Origin: JAENVU01 sp031422675
Lineage (GTDB): Bacteria > Actinomycetota > Acidimicrobiia > IMCC26256 > JAENVU01
Length of the DNA stretch: 8,866 nucleotides
Direction of reading: 5' to 3'
Assembly (NCBI GenBank): GCA_031422675.1
Contig: JANPMG010000131.1
Location: forward strand, 1-8,866
The notes below the pieces were generated by a model. That model had not been told where the DNA came from and did not search any database. It saw only the letters and a program-made list of their open reading frames with translations. Position numbers and translations under genes: made by a program. Position 1 is the first letter of the stretch; every line of letters begins with the position of its first letter. Shown here piece after piece: positions 8,351 to 8,866 of the stretch.

Positions 8351-8557
8351 GCGGCGTGACGGCGCTGAGACCGTTCCGGGCGGGTAGGAGCTCCCGCAGT
8401 TGCTGGCCCTGAAAGCGTCGGGTCCGTGCGGCGTCGCTCTGAGGGGCTGCTTTTACCCAAACTCAATCGGCGCGCGGGTTCCTCCTTGGTCTGGTGGTCG
8501 GACCGTCGCGGGTCCGGTCGTCGGCCCTCGACTCCCGATGCGCCACAATGGCCCGGC
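8351..8557. other. Gene-free stretch upstream of the CAU tRNA
   Basis: I see no coding frame with credible codon bias on either strand. It contains a TTTT run at 8452-8455, a 6-bp hairpin (8499-8504 with 8511-8516, loop GTCGCG) and, at its end, a -10-like box for the tRNA. A small RNA cannot be excluded, but nothing here identifies one. Confidence 0.4.
8544..8549 (+). promoter_or_regulatory. Putative -10 box for the CAU tRNA
   Basis: CACAAT is 8 nt before the first base of the tRNA, a normal distance for a tRNA promoter. The match to TAnnnT is imperfect and no -35 is clear. Confidence 0.3.
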
Positions 8558-8633
8558 GGGGCCGTAGCTCAGTGGTTAGAGCAGGGGACTCATAATCCCT
8601 CGGTCGAAGGTTCGATCCCTTCCGGCCCCACCA
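8558..8633 (+). tRNA. tRNA with anticodon CAT, probably tRNA-Ile2 (lysidine type)
   Basis: Complete cloverleaf with encoded CCA (8631-8633). The acceptor stem GGGGCCG pairs with CGGCCCC (8623-8629). The D stem is GCTC/GAGC. The anticodon stem GGGGA/TCCCT (one G-U) closes loop CTCATAA with CAT at 8591-8593. The T stem GAAGG/CCTTC closes TTCGATC. The discriminator is A8630. The body, especially AGTGGTTAGAGCAGG and ACTCATAATC, looks like the E. coli Ile2 tRNA, whose C34 is changed to lysidine by TilS so that it reads AUA. Elongator tRNA-Met is the alternative. An initiator tRNA is excluded because the anticodon stem lacks its three consecutive G-C pairs at the loop end and the first acceptor pair (G-C) is intact. 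A recombinase gene faces it from 13 bp away. Confidence 0.9.
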
Positions 8634-8646
8634 GTAAACATGCAGG
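8591..8646. other. Likely attachment-site region of an integrated element
   Basis: The tRNA 3' half and the 13 bp to the recombinase stop are the expected position of an attL or attR core for tRNA-targeting tyrosine recombinases. The exact core cannot be set, because the second copy would lie outside the window. Confidence 0.35.
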
Positions 8647-8866
8647 TCAGAGGGCACGCAAGCCGCGTCTTCCCCTACTCGTATCGACGGCCAGGCCGCG
8701 CTCAGGCCGCGGGAGTTTCGCGTCGAGCACGTCGAGGCGCTCGGCGAGGCCGTCGAGATCGGCGTCGAAGACGTGTCCGTAGACGGTGAGCGTGAAGGCG
8801 GCGGAGCCGTGGCCGAGTACCGACTGCACGGCCTTCGGCGAAGCGCCGGCGCTGATCAGTCGGGCA
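8647..8866 (-). CDS. Tyrosine recombinase/integrase, C-terminal part (runs off the right edge)
   Basis: The last 72 residues of a phage-type tyrosine integrase that cuts and rejoins DNA at an attachment site. The visible part has ISAGASPKAVQSVLGHGS, with the conserved LGH histidine (fragment residue 19), followed by FTLTVYGHVF, in which Y29 (codon at 8779-8781) is the nucleophile. The HxxR box, the first catalytic Arg and the N-terminal DNA-binding domains lie beyond the window. A variable basic tail of about 35 residues ends at the TGA (8647-8649). The frame is intact in the visible part, with no sign of decay. The gene points toward the tRNA and stops 13 bp from it, the usual arrangement for an island or prophage integrated at a tRNA 3' end. 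The partner excisionase and cargo are not visible. Confidence 0.9.
   Translation of the reverse strand, partial: ARLISAGASPKAVQSVLGHGSAAFTLTVYGHVFDADLDGLAERLDVLDAKLPRPERGLAVDTSRGRRGLRAL

Noticed and set aside
8499..8516. Small hairpin CGGACC/GGTCCG upstream of the CAU tRNA
   Set aside because: Only 6 bp in GC-rich DNA, with no U tract and no gene ending before it; chance is a sufficient explanation.
8463..8657. A 64-aa minus-strand frame containing KGSNLRPRDYESPALTTELRPR
   Set aside because: This is the familiar artefact peptide produced by translating the antisense of a tRNA gene.
8426..8782. A plus-strand 118-codon frame spanning the CAU tRNA and the integrase end
   Set aside because: It runs through a complete tRNA and antisense to the recombinase, with no coding bias of its own.

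Overview
The window is high-GC bacterial DNA with strong G/C preference at third codon positions and many GTG starts. It is most likely from an actinobacterium. Two things point that way: the order dgt-like, dnaG, rpoD, and a cyclic-nucleotide-binding/GNAT protein of the mycobacterial Pat type next to a FadE5-like dehydrogenase. An Acidimicrobiia-type organism would fit the protein style, but that is an inference I could not test by search.

Layout. (1) Positions 1-4345 hold a rightward information-processing cluster: an HD-domain dGTPase-like phosphohydrolase whose frame is open to the left edge, the DNA primase DnaG, and the principal sigma factor RpoD. dnaG and rpoD touch or overlap. A hairpin just after rpoD probably ends the transcript. 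(2) Positions 4391-4621 encode a small leftward membrane-anchored protein of YtxH-like appearance. (3) Positions 4698-5348 encode a rightward, lower-GC gene with an N-terminal helix-turn-helix and a segment resembling a single LAGLIDADG endonuclease motif. Its last codons and stop lie inside tRNA-Asn (5339-5411). (4) A leftward FadE5-like acyl-CoA dehydrogenase ends 4 nt after that tRNA. It is transcribed divergently from a Pat-like cAMP-binding lysine acetyltransferase (7263-8279), which ends in a very strong hairpin. (5) After a gene-free stretch comes a CAU-anticodon tRNA, probably tRNA-Ile2. The C-terminal end of a tyrosine recombinase faces it from 13 bp away, which is the usual edge of a tRNA-integrated genomic island continuing past the right end of the window.

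How the parts work together. The left cluster joins nucleotide-pool control, replication priming and housekeeping transcription, an arrangement related to the macromolecular-synthesis operon. The divergent pair on the right suggests fatty-acid oxidation next to a cAMP-regulated acetyltransferase. A recurring feature is a TAnnnT-like -10 box placed 6-10 nt before a GTG start at five genes, which points to leaderless or nearly leaderless mRNAs. The most intriguing part is the HTH/LAGLIDADG-like gene fused by overlap to tRNA-Asn.
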